DNA from: Ophioderma brevispina
Taxonomy: Eukaryota > Echinodermata > Ophiuroidea > Amphilepidida > Ophiodermatidae
Assembly: GCA_023653785.1 (NCBI GenBank)
Contig: JAMKCH010022259.1
Span: forward strand, 104,557 to 168,556
Reading direction: 5' to 3'
DNA: 64,000 bases
Below, piece after piece: positions 1 to 10,749 of this stretch (its first letter is position 1; each line of letters opens with the position of its first letter). Under the pieces are notes generated by a model. It was not told the origin of the DNA and searched no databases. It saw only the letters and a list, made by a program, of their open reading frames with translations. The translations under genes and the position numbers were made by a program.

Positions 1-1190
1 AAATCTCACATTAGCATGATACAACGGCCCAATTGAATCAAAATGCCGGTTTCATGAAATACAGCTAACTCCTGTAGACTTTGAGGAAGATTGTCCCTGT
101 CATTGATGGCTCGGCCTAAGGCATGCCTGGCATGCTCTATATAGGGGTTAAATCAGGGGAGCAAGCAGGCCGTGGTATCTGCTCTACCCCTACTGCCTCA
201 AAAGATTGTCTAACTACAGCAGCCCTGTGCGGTGTGGCGTTGTCGTCTTGCAGCCGAAAATTGTTTGCATAAACCCTTCTTGCATGTGGTAGACAGTGGC
301 TTTCCAGAATGTCCAGGTACACGACGGCGTTCATGTTTCATATGGCGGCACCAGTGACGTTTTTCCTCCATAATGAATACCGGCCCATACTGAGCCGCCA
401 CCTTCTTGAGTCGATTCCTGAATACAGTCATCTCGCAGGTTCTCACCACGTAATCGACGAACCCTTTGTCGTCCATCTTGATGGTCAAGGATGTAGCGGC
501 TCTCGTCCATAAACACAACATTTCGCCAGTGTCCGGGCTGTAATCTTCTGTGCTCCCTAGCCCAGCGAAGTCGATCAACTCTGTGGTGAACGGTTGAACG
601 TGGACATTTGGTCGTTCGTCCTGCTCGGTAACCATGTTGAAGCAATCTACGATTTACAGCTTGGCGGGAAACGTTGATTCCATTAGTATCTTCTCCGCAA
701 ACAACAAAAACGGCTCGTTGGGATTTTCCGGGCTCTACGGCACAGATTAAGCAGTCGGCGATCATCTCATCTGGTCAATCATGGTCGTCTTGAAGGTTTC
801 CGTGGCCTCAAATGACCCACCTCTCGATGATGTCGGAGGCTTTTACAGACCGTACTCTGTGATATCCCGAGGAAATCAGCGACTTTGGCTTGTTTGTACC
901 CTTCCCGTCGGAGTGAAAGCACTCTTCGGCGTATTATTGACAATGCCGTTGGAAGAGGCATAGCCTAGAGAACCTCTGTGTCAGTTTTTGTTGTTAAGGT
1001 TACAACCAACTCTGAAAAAATGGGTTTCTTGTACACAGGCCTGGGGTAGGGAAAAGGAACAAACAACAGACTTTCTGGCATTTTATAGCTCTCAACGAAA
1101 GGCACTGTTACGTAATTCAAAATTATGCATGGATTCACTTCACCTGGGTAGTGGGGACTCATTATGTAATCATTTACCTACTCTAATATG
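1..1190 (-). pseudogene. Tc1/mariner-like transposase relic, copy 1 (3' end cut by window edge)
   Basis: This is a cut-and-paste DDE transposase broken into four frames read right to left. 961-779 encodes an N-terminal helix-turn-helix (EGYKQAKVADFLGISQSTV). 765-331 encodes the Tc1 linker (SRQAVNRRLLQHGYRAGR) and the first catalytic Asp in VVFMDESRY. 334-137 carries the second Asp in DDNATPHRA and the SPDLTPI box. Below 137 the expected IEHA continues in another frame and supplies the third acid (Glu, a DD34E-type triad), followed by GRAINDRDNLPQ-like sequence. The breaks are small frameshifts near 770, 332 and 138, and almost no in-frame stops are seen. Homology with copy 2 at 8905-9960 continues upstream of the coding part to about 1190, through noncoding 5' sequence. 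The 3' terminal inverted repeat lies outside the window. Family assignment is firm. Activity is excluded as written. Confidence 0.9.
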
Positions 1191-1532
1191 ACAACAATTA
1201 AAAAAAAATACAGTGCAATTAGCTCTTAAACGCGAACAGTTTTGGAATAAGAAAATATTGTTTGATAACATATTAAATTCTTGGAGAATTTATGTCCAAA
1301 TCACAGATGACGATCATCATTTTTTGTGTTTTGTCAAAAAACAAAACATCTTATTGTCTTTATTTACAAAACTTTACGGCCACGGAGAACCCAGAAGACG
1401 AACTCGGAATGAATTTACATTTTGGGAATCTTATTATGGTTACATTCTGGCATATTTTAAGACTTGGCTTTGAATGTGGACTTTTTGGGCGAGGGTAGCC
1501 TGCGGGCTACCCGCTCTATTCGCTTGGGTTTT
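1191..1532. other. Unassigned AT-rich stretch with a small hairpin
   Basis: No coding or TE similarity was recognised. A perfect 8-bp stem, GGGTAGCC / GGCTACCC with loop TGCG, sits at 1493-1512. Open frames at 1213-1498 overlap in two frames and look like chance. Confidence 0.4.
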
Positions 1533-2358
1533 TACCTACTTTTCAAATAGCAGTGTTGCAGAAAATATTCGTGCCGCTTATATCCTCTAAAATCTATGTG
1601 TGATAGTTTATGAAATGCTGTGCAATTTTACGTCATATGGATATGTACTCAATAAGATAGGCCCAGCGAAAACCTGAACGTACATTTACAAAAAGATATT
1701 GTTGTTCAAAAGAGTAGAAATACAGAGCAATATTATCGGAGGTTCCTTAGAAATTTTACAGTGATTTGCTGGTTAACAGCGTCTTTAAAATCGTTATGAG
1801 TGCAATGAATTAACGGATGCTTAAACGTTTGGCACCACATGCAGCAAGTCGTGGGCGATATCAATAATAATAATAAATAAAAATTCCGTTGAAAAGGAAA
1901 AGGGCGTGCCAAAGGGAAATATCCATGTAATTGGTATGTGAAGGTATTAGTAAGATTATATTGTTTTATTTTGTAATACTTGAGCCAACAGTTCAGATGA
2001 TATAAAAATCCCTATTTCACGAAGTGCCAATTTAAGAATGTTTCATGTTATGAATAAAAACGTTTTCAAAATCTTTCACTATCCAAAAGTTGGATTGATT
2101 TAATTGCTTAGGTGTTGACCTACTTTTCAAATAGCAGTGTTGCAGAAAATATTCGTGCCGCTTATATCCTCTAAAATCTATATGTGTGATAGTTTATGAA
2201 ATGTGATATATTGTTTTATTTTGTAATACTTGAGCCAACAGTTCAGATGATATAAAAATCCCTATTTCACGAAATGCCAATTTAAGAATGTTTCATGTTA
2301 TGAATTAAAACGTTTTCAAATCTTTCACTATCCAAAAGTTGGATTGATTTAATTGCTT
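1533..2358 (+). repeat. Local duplication of two blocks (A at 1533-1617 and 2117-2203; B at 1954-2109 and 2204-2358)
   Basis: Block A (ACCTACTTTTCAAATAGCAG to TAGTTTATGAAATG) recurs almost unchanged at 2117. Block B (ATTGTTTTATTTTGTAATAC to TTGATTTAATTGCTT) at 1954 recurs at 2204. In the second copy A and B touch. In the first they are separated by about 335 bp. This is a duplication followed by deletion or insertion of the middle part. No coding potential was seen. Confidence 0.85.
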
Positions 2359-2617
2359 TTATGCAAGGGAGGCCTAGAGGAACATGAATTGCCAGATTTT
2401 GATTGGATCAGTCACCTTTAATAATGAGGTTCTTAATTTTTTTGCTGCATGCGTAGTAATGTTGATTGATCATGACTGAGGATACGAACTTGTCGTACAT
2501 ACTATCACACACATTCTACTATTACATTTAGACATGGTTGAAAAGTTCATTACTTATTGCAATTATTTAGAGTGAGGCAGTTGTTTTATGGTTGCAAAAA
2601 TGATCTGCAGTTAAGTA
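2359..2617. other. Unassigned AT-rich sequence
   Basis: Nothing was recognised between the duplicated blocks and the next transposon. Confidence 0.4.
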
Positions 2618-2619
2618 TA

Positions 2620-3472
2620 CAGTGTGAGTCAAAAAAAAACCTACATTCAGAATAAAAAATAATTAAAATAGTTAAGAATTGTTTTTGCTAAAATGTTTGC
2701 TATGGTTATAAAGAAGGATAAACAGGCTTTCAGAAAACGTTTATTTGGCGTCATTTGGACTTACGCCTATTTTGCTGAGAGACTTAAAAATCCTGTTTGG
2801 CCGATTTGAGCCAAACAAAGATGCATCGCTAACATAGAGTAACATGGTCTTCAGCAGTAGCTAGCAGTGATTTGAGTACAAACATTTAACACCAAATTAT
2901 TGTTAAACAATAGAAGGTGGGAGAGTAATTGAAAGTTTATAAAAATAATATCCCAGAGATTACAAAAGAAAATGCTAAGTAAAAAAAATGTTCAATTTCC
3001 CAAATTAGAAATTCAAGATAGCTGGTGTAAGACCACAGTTTACTTTGGTTCCGCAAGATTTCATGGTTTTAACCTACAACGAAATTTGGGAGCAAAAGTG
3101 AAACCATAGAGAGTTTTGTATTCCGCTTGAAAAAACAGCAGTGCGATATTGAATTTTAAGTTTTAATTCCGATTTATTTTACACAAAACTTCAGCTTTAG
3201 TTCTTCTTGCAATTTATGGACGCTGAGTATACTGTATTTGTGCAAAACAATTACCTTAGCGATGTAAAACAAAAATCTCTGAGCAGTTTCATTATGTTCA
3301 TGAACTGAGACACTGATATGGAGTGATTTTAAATAAGAAAGACACCAAATAAAAATCTTCTGATAGCCTGTTTATCTCTCTAAACAACCAACGCAAACAT
3401 TGAAGCAAAAATAACGTTTAACCTTGAAGAAAAAATCTTTCCTGAATGTAGGGTTTTTATTGACTCACACTG
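2620..3472. mobile_element. 853-bp nonautonomous Tc1/mariner-type element with long terminal inverted repeats
   Basis: The ends are CAGTGTGAGTCAA at 2620 and its complement TTGACTCACACTG ending at 3472. TA dinucleotides at 2618-2619 and 3473-3474 are the expected target duplication. The inverted similarity continues about 140 bp inward on each side, through CCTACATTCAG and ATAAACAGGCT. The interior has no open frame that resembles a transposase, so the element must be mobilised in trans. Confidence 0.85.
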
Positions 3473-3474
3473 TA

Positions 3475-3734
3475 GATGTAACTATGTGGTCAACCAGCTT
3501 TCTTGTTTACTTGGTTTTCTTGCCAAATTTTGGGTCACCCTGAAACCCTGATAATAAACCTCAGGCTGTTGTTTTCTACCTGCATGCCAAACATCAGCTC
3601 CATAGGTCAAAACGCGTAGTCGGACAGACAGATCTCATTTTCAGTAGTACTAATGCATTTCCCCCGTGTGTGACCCTTGGAACCTTTATTTTTTTTGCGT
3701 CTGGACCTTTGATCTCAGATCTCATTTTTTAGTA
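3475..3734. other. Unassigned; possible distal LINE debris on the minus strand
   Basis: A minus-strand reading around 3590-3620 gives LTYGADVWHAG, reminiscent of the YGAE-W box of LINE ORF2 C-termini. It is too short and too broken to call. Confidence 0.2.
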
Positions 3735-4185
3735 GTATAGATAGATTGCAATTGTACACTTGCACAGTGAAGCATATCTCGAATTGCTTTGTTTCTCATT
3801 CTGTCCTTTGTGGTGACACCCAGTATATTCCTCAAGCAGACCATCTCAAATACTCTGCTCGTCTGACCTTTTCAGTGTCCATGTCTCTGCCCCGTAAGTT
3901 GCAATAGATAGGACAAGTACTTTGTACAGTTCAAGCTGGTTGAATTCCTAGCATGCCTAATATCCTTAGATTTCCAAATAGGATTGGGTTTCTGCTTGGA
4001 ACCCATGGCGGCGCAAACTCTGCGTTTGATGTCACTTTCCTCAGTGGGAACTTCTGATAGGACACCTCCAAGGTAGATGAGGTTTTCAACTTGTTCCAAG
4101 GTTTACCATCTATCTTTATGTCAATTTGGACATTTTAAAACTAGCTACATTAAATTTGTTTATGGTATGATGCACCCTACTAAAA
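3735..4185 (-). pseudogene. LINE ORF2 (reverse transcriptase) C-terminal relic
   Basis: Minus-strand frames give EQVENLIYLGGVLSEV at 4099-4052, then DIKRRVCAAMGSKQK and KPIWKSKDI-like sequence. In a shifted frame near 3900 comes LYKVLVLS...TYGAETWTLKRSDE, then LRNILGVTTKDRMRNKAIRD. This order (YLG, DIKRR, IWKS, YGAETW, RRNK-IR) is the region just after the RT palm in endonuclease/RT-type LINEs. Such proteins copy their own RNA at nicked chromosomal DNA. The endonuclease and the catalytic palm are absent, and at least two frameshifts are present. It is therefore a 5'-truncated dead copy, which is normal for LINEs. The clade cannot be named with certainty. Confidence 0.75.
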
Positions 4186-4256
4186 TTGATGTTCAATTGC
4201 AAAGCATTAGCCATGTTTAGCATATAAACATGTTTAGCATATAAACATGTCTGCTT

Positions 4257-4530
4257 GTAGAGCACGTGTGGCCTAGTGGAAAAGTGCAGGACTCATGATC
4301 ATTAGGGTGTGAGTTCGAGCCCCGCTGAGGCCAACGTGTTGTGTCCCTGGGCAAGACACTTTATCTCGCTTGTCTCACTTCACCCAGGTGTAAATGGGGA
4401 GCTGTTAGGGGTAGTTGTACTGTGCGCCGTTATAATTGGCTGCCGAATTTTCAATATGTGAAAATTTGATATATCCTAGTGACAGCGGAATAAATGTAAA
4501 GCGCTATATAAATACTTGCATTTATTTACA
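4257..4530 (+). mobile_element. tRNA-derived SINE
   Basis: The head holds a perfect pol III A box (TGGCCTAGTGG, 4269-4279) and B box (GTTCGAGCC, about 4313-4321). The conserved body follows (CCCTGGGCAAGACACTT, then CACCCAGGTGTAAATGGGGAGCTG). The tail is GCGCTATATAAATACTTGCATTTATTTA. The body matches the minus-strand copy at 55361-55700. It is transcribed by RNA polymerase III and depends on a LINE for retrotransposition. Confidence 0.88.
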
Positions 4531-4660
4531 AAGCGAATGCAGAACTATGTTTAATCACAGTTTTTACAGTGGAAAGTTTGTGACTGTTTAACAAGAGAAC
4601 GTTTGCCTAACGTTGACGATTGCTTGGTCGGTCAACCGTCATTTTGACGTTGGTCCAACA

Positions 4661-4925
4661 CAGGTGTAGAAGTTTTTATTGTCCGCCGTACTCATAGTCC
4701 GGAGATTCTAAGTCCTAGGTTTTATAGTCCGGGGGATTTACAAATCTAGAAACTACAGTCCGTCGGACTATAGTTACCAGGATTGAAAGTCCGGCACATG
4801 GGGATGCAAGTCCGTGGTGGACTATCACTCCTTAGGAATTAGTGTCCAAATATGAGACGGACTATCAGTCCTAGTAGAGATTGGTGTGCTGGTTCGAGAT
4901 GGACTATCGTTCTTTATAGGCAGTG
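4661..4925. repeat. GTCCGG-family MITE relative
   Basis: It starts CAGGTGTAGAAGT and then has repeated short palindromic words (TAGTCCGG, CCGTCGGACTATAG, GGACTATC), the signature of the family at 11812, 36460, 37266, 37434, 57513 and 61229. This copy is longer and more decayed. The expected CACACCGG end is not visible. Confidence 0.6.
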
Positions 4926-5455
4926 GCGGCGCCACGGAGGGAAGGAGGAATTTTCCGCCCCATGTTAAAATTTGGCCAAATGAGAACATTTTGGCTTTAA
5001 AATCGCAAGATTTGAGCACTTCATTCTTTTTTTAACTGTTTAGCATAAACATGACACTACCGCGTATTTTCATGGCTATATTTGGTCATTTCCACCGACT
5101 CTTGACGCCCCCCCCATGATGCTGATGCCGTCGTCGATATGTATTGACCAAAACTGTCGGGACGCTTTACATGACCTATACTGTACAAATCGTCCGTTCT
5201 CCACCTGCAATGTTGAAACCTGCAATACCTTGACCGGTGGGGATGGGGTGGGATTGAATGTTTTTAAATTGTTTAATCTAAACCACAAAGGAACAGCATT
5301 TCAAAATTCCAAAACTAACAATATAGGCCTATTAAAAGAACACAAAATATAAAGAGTGTCCCGACAGGTTTTGTCCAGGAGAGTAGATCCGCAACATGGA
5401 ACAGTAATGTTGAATCTTGAACCTTTGTACATGACATACCAGACACGTCGACAGT
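4926..5455. other. No recognised feature; short C tract
   Basis: Contains a C run near 5107-5115 and two overlapping open frames of 70-78 codons on opposite strands, taken as chance. Confidence 0.4.
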
Positions 5456-5660
5456 TACAGAGAGGAGACATTTTGAGGATACAAACTTCTCTCAAATTGC
5501 ACTTGATCGTTTGTAGACAACCTACCGAGAACGTTTCGAAGGTTTATTGGACAAACAAGCACGAAAGAAAATCGAAAACCTTGTTTTGAACTTGCCTGCT
5601 ATCCTAATCGTCCCTTTAGGAAAACATGCAATGAATTTCTGTCATTACTAAATCATTATC
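5456..5660. repeat. Fragment of the TTAA MITE family also present at 56917-57294
   Basis: GAGGAGACATTTTGAGGAT, then GTAGACAACCTACCGAGAACG, then AACTTGCCTGCTA line up in order with the left half of the 57-kb element. The right half and right end are missing. Confidence 0.6.
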
Positions 5661-5675
5661 TTTGGAAAAGTTGTG

Positions 5676-6259
5676 TGACGAGGAGGTGGAAACAGTGAAG
5701 GAGTTCACATGGGTACAGGGTTAGTGCGGGTGGTGGATGTGAGGTGGCTGTGACAGCCAGAGTAAGGTATGGGTGGGTGAAGTTTAGAGAATGTGGAGAG
5801 TTGTTACATGGGAGAAGATTTCCTTTGAAGATGAAAGGGATGGTGTACAAGAGTTGTGTGAGATCAGTGATGCTGTATGGGAGTGAGACATGGTGCCTGA
5901 GTGAAAATGGGATGGGGATTTTGAGAAGGACAGAGAGAGCAATGGTGAGAGCAATGTGTGGTGTGAAATTGATGGATAGGAAGAAGACTGATGATTTGAT
6001 GGAGATGTTGGGTTTGGAGGAGGCGGCTGACCGACATGCGAAGGCGAATGGTGTAAGATGGTATGGGCACGTGCTGAGGAAGGATGAGGAGCATGTTTTA
6101 AAAAAGGCTTTTGAGTTCGAGGTGGGAGGTTTGAGGAAGAGGGGTCGACCAAAGAGGACATGGAGGAAGCAAGTGGAGGAGGAGAGTAGGAGGGTTGGGT
6201 TGGGGATGGGGGATGCATTGAATCGGGTGACGTGGAAGGAGGGACTGAGGGCGATTTAA
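5676..6259 (+). pseudogene. LINE ORF2 C-terminal fragment with a 171-codon open frame
   Basis: Frame 5744-6259 stays open for 171 codons and reads as the region after the RT palm of an endonuclease/RT-type LINE. It contains TARVRYGWVKF, MVYKSCVRSVMLYGSETW, ILRRTERAMVRAMCGVKL, AKANGVRWYGHVLR, then RKRGRPKRTWRKQVEEE and DALNRVTWKEGLRAI. The segment just before it (5680-5743) encodes VETVKEFT in one frame and the expected YLG part in another, so a frameshift lies near 5712. Palm and endonuclease are absent. The stop codon is the TAA of the TTAA target site of the adjoining MITE at 6260, so the natural C-terminus was probably cut by that insertion. No host role is implied. Confidence 0.85.
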
Positions 6260-7018
6260 CCCTCGTCTACCTGAGCCATTTTTTTGTAACAAAACTCCGG
6301 GGGGGTTATCACCCCGTGATTTTCATTACTGAACATCCGATTCCTGTAAATTTGGTACCACAGGGTAGCTTAGAGTTTCTTCTTTCCATTGGTATCAAAA
6401 TGAGTACCAACATCTCCATTATGACGTCACTATGACGTTGAGGAAAGTACGAAAGTACTGAATATAGGGTAGAAAATTAATATTTCGCAATTTTGGCGAC
6501 CCGAAAACATTATTATAGCACTAAAAGACTCTCATTATATAAAATTAGTCATTTTCCATCAAGTAGAGCCAAATGCCGCATAAAAATCGGATATTCCTAA
6601 CATTTCTGGCGAAAAATTGAATATGTGTGTCAATGGAAATTGATAATTTTGCTAACGTGCGAACTTTATGACATCATTGTGACGTAATGCTAGGCATGTT
6701 GGTACTCATTTTGATATCAATGAAAAGAAGAGGACCATAGCTATCTTTGGTACCAAAATCAAGTGCCTGTGATGTTTCTTTGTTGTGCTAGGCATGTTGG
6801 TACTTCTCTCCCGGGGGGTTGCCATTCCCCTATCTATCACTTTGGGATCATCCTGTATCTTACCCATACCCCGGTGGATGTTTGTTTTTTATGAAAAGGA
6901 GCTGAAAATGTCAATTGATAATTACATTAGAAAATTTGGCACCAAAGAAGGGGGTTTTAGCAAGCCGGGGGAAAAACATGAAGGGGGTGGTACCCCCCCC
7001 CCCTTCGGTAGACGAGGG
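6260..7018. mobile_element. piggyBac-like MITE with TTAA target site
   Basis: The ends are CCCTCGTCTACC (6260-6271) and GGTAGACGAGGG (7007-7018). TTAA lies at 6256-6259 on the left and TTAT at 7019-7022 on the right, one base from a TTAA duplication. Inverted similarity continues inward: TTTGGTACCA and TATCAAAATGAGTACCAACAT around 6351-6412 are mirrored around 6700-6760. The left arm has TGACGTCA at 6422-6429. No transposase is present. TTAA plus CCC ends suggest piggyBac-type transposition. Confidence 0.8.
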
Positions 7019-7022
7019 TTAT

Positions 7023-7785
7023 AGTTTTCGACTATATTATTATGGAGATCTTTTGAGAATATGTTGAATTGACAAACATTAATCAGGTGAAGTGTAATTG
7101 TAATAATAGTAACGTAGTAATACTATTATATCACAACTGTCATAAAAAAAATTATTAAGCGAGGAAAAATCAGGAGGGGTTCTAGCGACCACATGCCCCA
7201 GTGGGGGCGGGTAGCGAAGGAGGCTGACATTCCACATTCCAAAAAAGGCCAACATAAAGCTAAAAAGGCCTAAAAAAATACCATAATGCTTGTTTGTCGA
7301 AAAAAGGTTAACATTTTGGTAAAAAGGTCCACTTTTGCCAAAGCTAAATCCCCCCTTTTTTTTGGTTGGGAGGCCGAATTTTGGAGAAAATCCCATTTTG
7401 ACAAAAAATGCCCATCCCTCCCCCCAGAACAATCCTGATCATGGGCCTGCATTCCTTTTTGTAGACCAGGGAAATTATGTAAAATAATAATACCCAGGGG
7501 GCAGGCAAGGTCAACCTGCCATGCGATGCTATAAAAACTTTATGCATGTCAAATAGTCTAGATGGATCAAATAAACACCCCAGGGTGGACACGTAAATAA
7601 ATATGCTGCACGGGACCTACAAGAGGGGGGTCACTGGTGAGGGGGGTAAATTTGAGTAAATTTTGATCAAAGTATATCATGTTTGGGTTCAAATGAAAGA
7701 AATTTAATTTAAACATAATATTTTCATTTTTTCATTTTCTCATCATAGTGGACAGTTATACTAATTAGATCCAATTGTGTTTAAG
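7023..7785. other. Unassigned, low-complexity A/T and C-rich segments
   Basis: Minus-strand open frames at 7079-7592 overlap in three frames and are rich in Phe, Gly and Lys from homopolymer runs. They are not credible genes. No repeat partner was found in the window. Confidence 0.35.
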
Positions 7786-8200
7786 TGCTTTCAACTTATC
7801 ACTCCCAGCCCTGGACAGTTGGAGCCGTGGGCGGGCTCTGCTGATATCTTCTTCTAGCCTGGCACATTTTATGTAATGGCAATAAGACTCCTGTGTGAGT
7901 CTTCCTCAAAGCCCCTCCAACCATCATGTGAGATATTTAATCTTGAACCCCATTTCCTCAATTTAAGTCTTTTATTATAATACACAATACTAATTTACAG
8001 CAGGTGCAATGGAAAAATTCTGCTCACTTCTATTGCCTTCCTACTCGGGTCACATCAACTGAAGCAAAAGCCTAGTATCCGCTTCCCTGAAGTTGTGGAA
8101 CGGGCTCTTCAACTGTATTTCATTTCTACAGTCAACCTCGGTTGGTCATCAATAACTTGTGGACACATGGAATTGTTCTCGGATTTATTTTTTACCTTTA
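7786..8200 (+). pseudogene. Possible LINE ORF2 extreme C-terminal relic
   Basis: Broken plus-strand frames give an LPALDSW-like stretch near 7800, KLWNGL near 8090 and STV / LVDTWN around 8130-8170. That is the order of the C-terminal tail of CR1/jockey-type LINE proteins (LP-L, KLWN-LP, TVN-FK-RLD). At least three frame changes and stops occur. This is a weak call based on short boxes. Confidence 0.3.
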
Positions 8201-8904
8201 ACTTGAAAAACACATTACCATAATCGTTGTCATATTATTTGTTGTCATCATATTCAAGCCTATACTGAATTTCCTCTTCTTTTTCATATTTTTTAATTTT
8301 TTTAATTTTTTTATTTTCTTTATTTCTTTCATTTTCAGCCGTGTTGTTTCCCTTATTACCTTATTGTTTCGCTATTGTTTAACTTTTTTTTCAAAACCCC
8401 ACCACAGTTATCTGTTGCCGCCTAGATCTAACACTAACATCCTTTTTGCGGTGATCGTCAGAGTTTTCTCTAGGGATGTTAGGGTCCATCTGCACAGAAG
8501 CCAACTATTGATAACTTTTGTTGGGTTGAAAGTATTCGCTAATATCAAGTTGTTTTATAACAAAATGATGAATAATCCCAAAAGTTTCAAAACCCCAATT
8601 TTATCTCGTCCGTCCTGCTATTGAACATTTCATGATTTTTATAGGAAATCGCATGGTAACCAAATTAATAAGTTTCAACATACTTGGCAGTAACACTTAC
8701 AATCAAACAAAACCATTCACTGCACATCCCGTTCATTTTTTAATATTTTACAGGCGTTCAAACTTTCCAATTTGTCAAAATGTGCATCCGTGGTAAACCG
8801 ATAAAGCTGGGCTCACTTACGGTGGTTTATATTACACTGTTGCTCATATTTAAAGTTTGAATATTTGTTCATTTTAATTTTAAATGAGATAGCAGTAGGG
8901 TTTC
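8201..8904. other. No recognised feature; T-rich low-complexity tract 8275-8335
   Basis: A TTTTTAATTTTTTT-type tract is present. The 86-codon frame at 8364-8624 has no recognisable motif. Confidence 0.35.
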
Positions 8905-9960
8905 TCAGTTATCATATAAGAGTAGGTGAATGATTAAATAATGGCCCAACTACCACCCAGATGAAGTTAATCCATGCATAATTTTGAATTATGTCACAAT
9001 GACTTTTGTTGGGAGCTGTAAAAGGTCAGACGTCTGTTTGTTTGTTCCTTATCCCCTGCCCTCCAAGCCAGTGTGCACGCCTATTTTTTTCAGAGTTGGT
9101 TGTGTTTAAAACCTTACATTAAAATCTGGCACAGAGGTTCCCTAGTCTAGTTCCTCATCCGAACGGCATCGTCATACAATACACCGAAGAGTACTTGCAA
9201 TCTCCGGCGGAAGGGTACAAACAAAGCCAGAGTCGCTGATTTCCTAGGGATATCGCAGGGTACGGTCTGTAAAATCCAAGACCCATCGAAGATGGGTCAC
9301 GAGGCCACGAAAATCTTCAGAACACCCCCGATTGACTACCATATGAGAGATATCTCCGACTGTTTAATCCTGTGCCGATAGCCTGGAACATGGCCAACGA
9401 GCCGTCTTTGTCCGTTGTGGAGAAACACTATGGAAGTAAGGTTCCCTCCAAACCTTTAATCGGAGATTGTTTACATGGTTTATCGTGCGTGCAAGACTAC
9501 TGACCAATGTCCCGACCAACCATTCACACAGAGTTTGGAACATTCGCTGGACAAGGGATACAAAGCTTACAGTTTGGACACTGGGTAAATGTTGTTATTG
9601 GCTAGAGCCGCTACATCCTTGACGATCAGAGGAATACAAAGGGTTAGTCGATGACGTGTTAGAACCTCCGTGATTCAGGAATCGACCATTGTGGTGGCGG
9701 CTCAGTGATGGTAATGTCCGGTATTCATTATGAGGAAAACATCACTAGTTGGTTGCCAGATGGAAACATGAGCGTCTTCGTGTACCTGGACATTCTGGGA
9801 AAACCACTGTCCTGCCACAGGCAAGAAGGGTTTATGTAAAAAAATTTCGGCTGGCAAGACAACAATGTCACGCAGCCACAAACAGGGCCGCTGTAGTGAG
9901 ACAATTTCTTGAGGAGGCAGAGGTGGAAGAGTCAGATACAAAAAACTAATACAAATATTA
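8905..9960 (+). pseudogene. Tc1/mariner-like transposase relic, copy 2
   Basis: This is the same family as copy 1 but on the plus strand and far more decayed. Similarity starts in the noncoding 5' part (TCATATAAGAGTAGG at about 8914, ATCCATGCATAATTTTGAAT near 8970), giving an insertion-size unit of about 1.05 kb. Coding remnants are GGAAGGGTACAAACAAAGCC (helix-turn-helix, 9210), the catalytic segment near 9600-9680, a YLDILGK box near 9782, a DNNVT(Q)-like second acidic box near 9858, and NRAAVVRQFLEEAEVEE in frame at 9881-9930. Many stops and frameshifts separate them, and the C-terminal part with the third acidic residue is missing. The pair sits in inverted orientation about 8 kb apart. 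Confidence 0.82.
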
Positions 9961-10749
9961 AATCTGCTGTTCAAATCCAAACCTTTCCTTCAGGGCTAAG
10001 GACAACGTTTCGTAAAGGTGTCATGGTGATATGTTCGTAAAGATACGATCTTCAAGTAGTGTGGTGATATACACCCTAAATATCCAAATAACTCAGTAAT
10101 TCCATAAAAAAGTGGTAAAATATGTTTATCCCACTTAATGAGTAACAGTGTATACACTATGGGCTTTACTGTTATACGTCTCAAAAAACATAAACCCCTA
10201 CTTGTTCCATACCTACAGGAACATAGAATTAATATTTGGAGTCATATTGTATATTGTCATAAAAGCCTGCACCATTTGGTGAAATATATTACCAAACATG
10301 TCATAAATGTGTGTACCAAATTCCTCAACTCCCCACCCCACCCCACGGCAAACCCCCCCCACATGCACACTGACCCCTACATACTTTAGTAAATTAGTAG
10401 GCATCATCATACTAACGTTATTATTCACAAACAAAGTATCATATTGTGTATCGTTTGCTGTCATGCACATGACCTATTGGAAATCTGAGGGTAAACTGCC
10501 CCCCCCCCCCGTAACACCCCGTGCACTGATTGAAAACAGTGTCCACCCTAGATGTTACCCTATGGGCCCTAGAACCTTACCCAGATAGGACAACGTTTTG
10601 ATAGCATGAGTGTCAGTTTGCAATGAAATACTAGGATTTGCCCCCTGGGTATCACGGGGTTTTTATAATATTCCTTGGTCCCCATTTTAACCCAAACATA
10701 CAGTTTTTATCATGTTTTCAGCACAGGGAATAATGTTTCATTACATTAT
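9961..10749. other. Unassigned; C-rich tracts at 10320-10378 and 10498-10511
   Basis: Overlapping open frames of 83-93 codons on both strands cross the C-rich tract and have no motif. No gene was recognised. Confidence 0.35.

Noticed and set aside
210..635. 141-codon minus frame
   Set aside because: It is an alternate frame of the Tc1 transposase relic. The catalytic motifs are in the other frames.
5784..6218. 144-codon minus frame rich in Pro, Ser and His
   Set aside because: It is the antisense shadow of the LINE C-terminal frame at 5744-6259.
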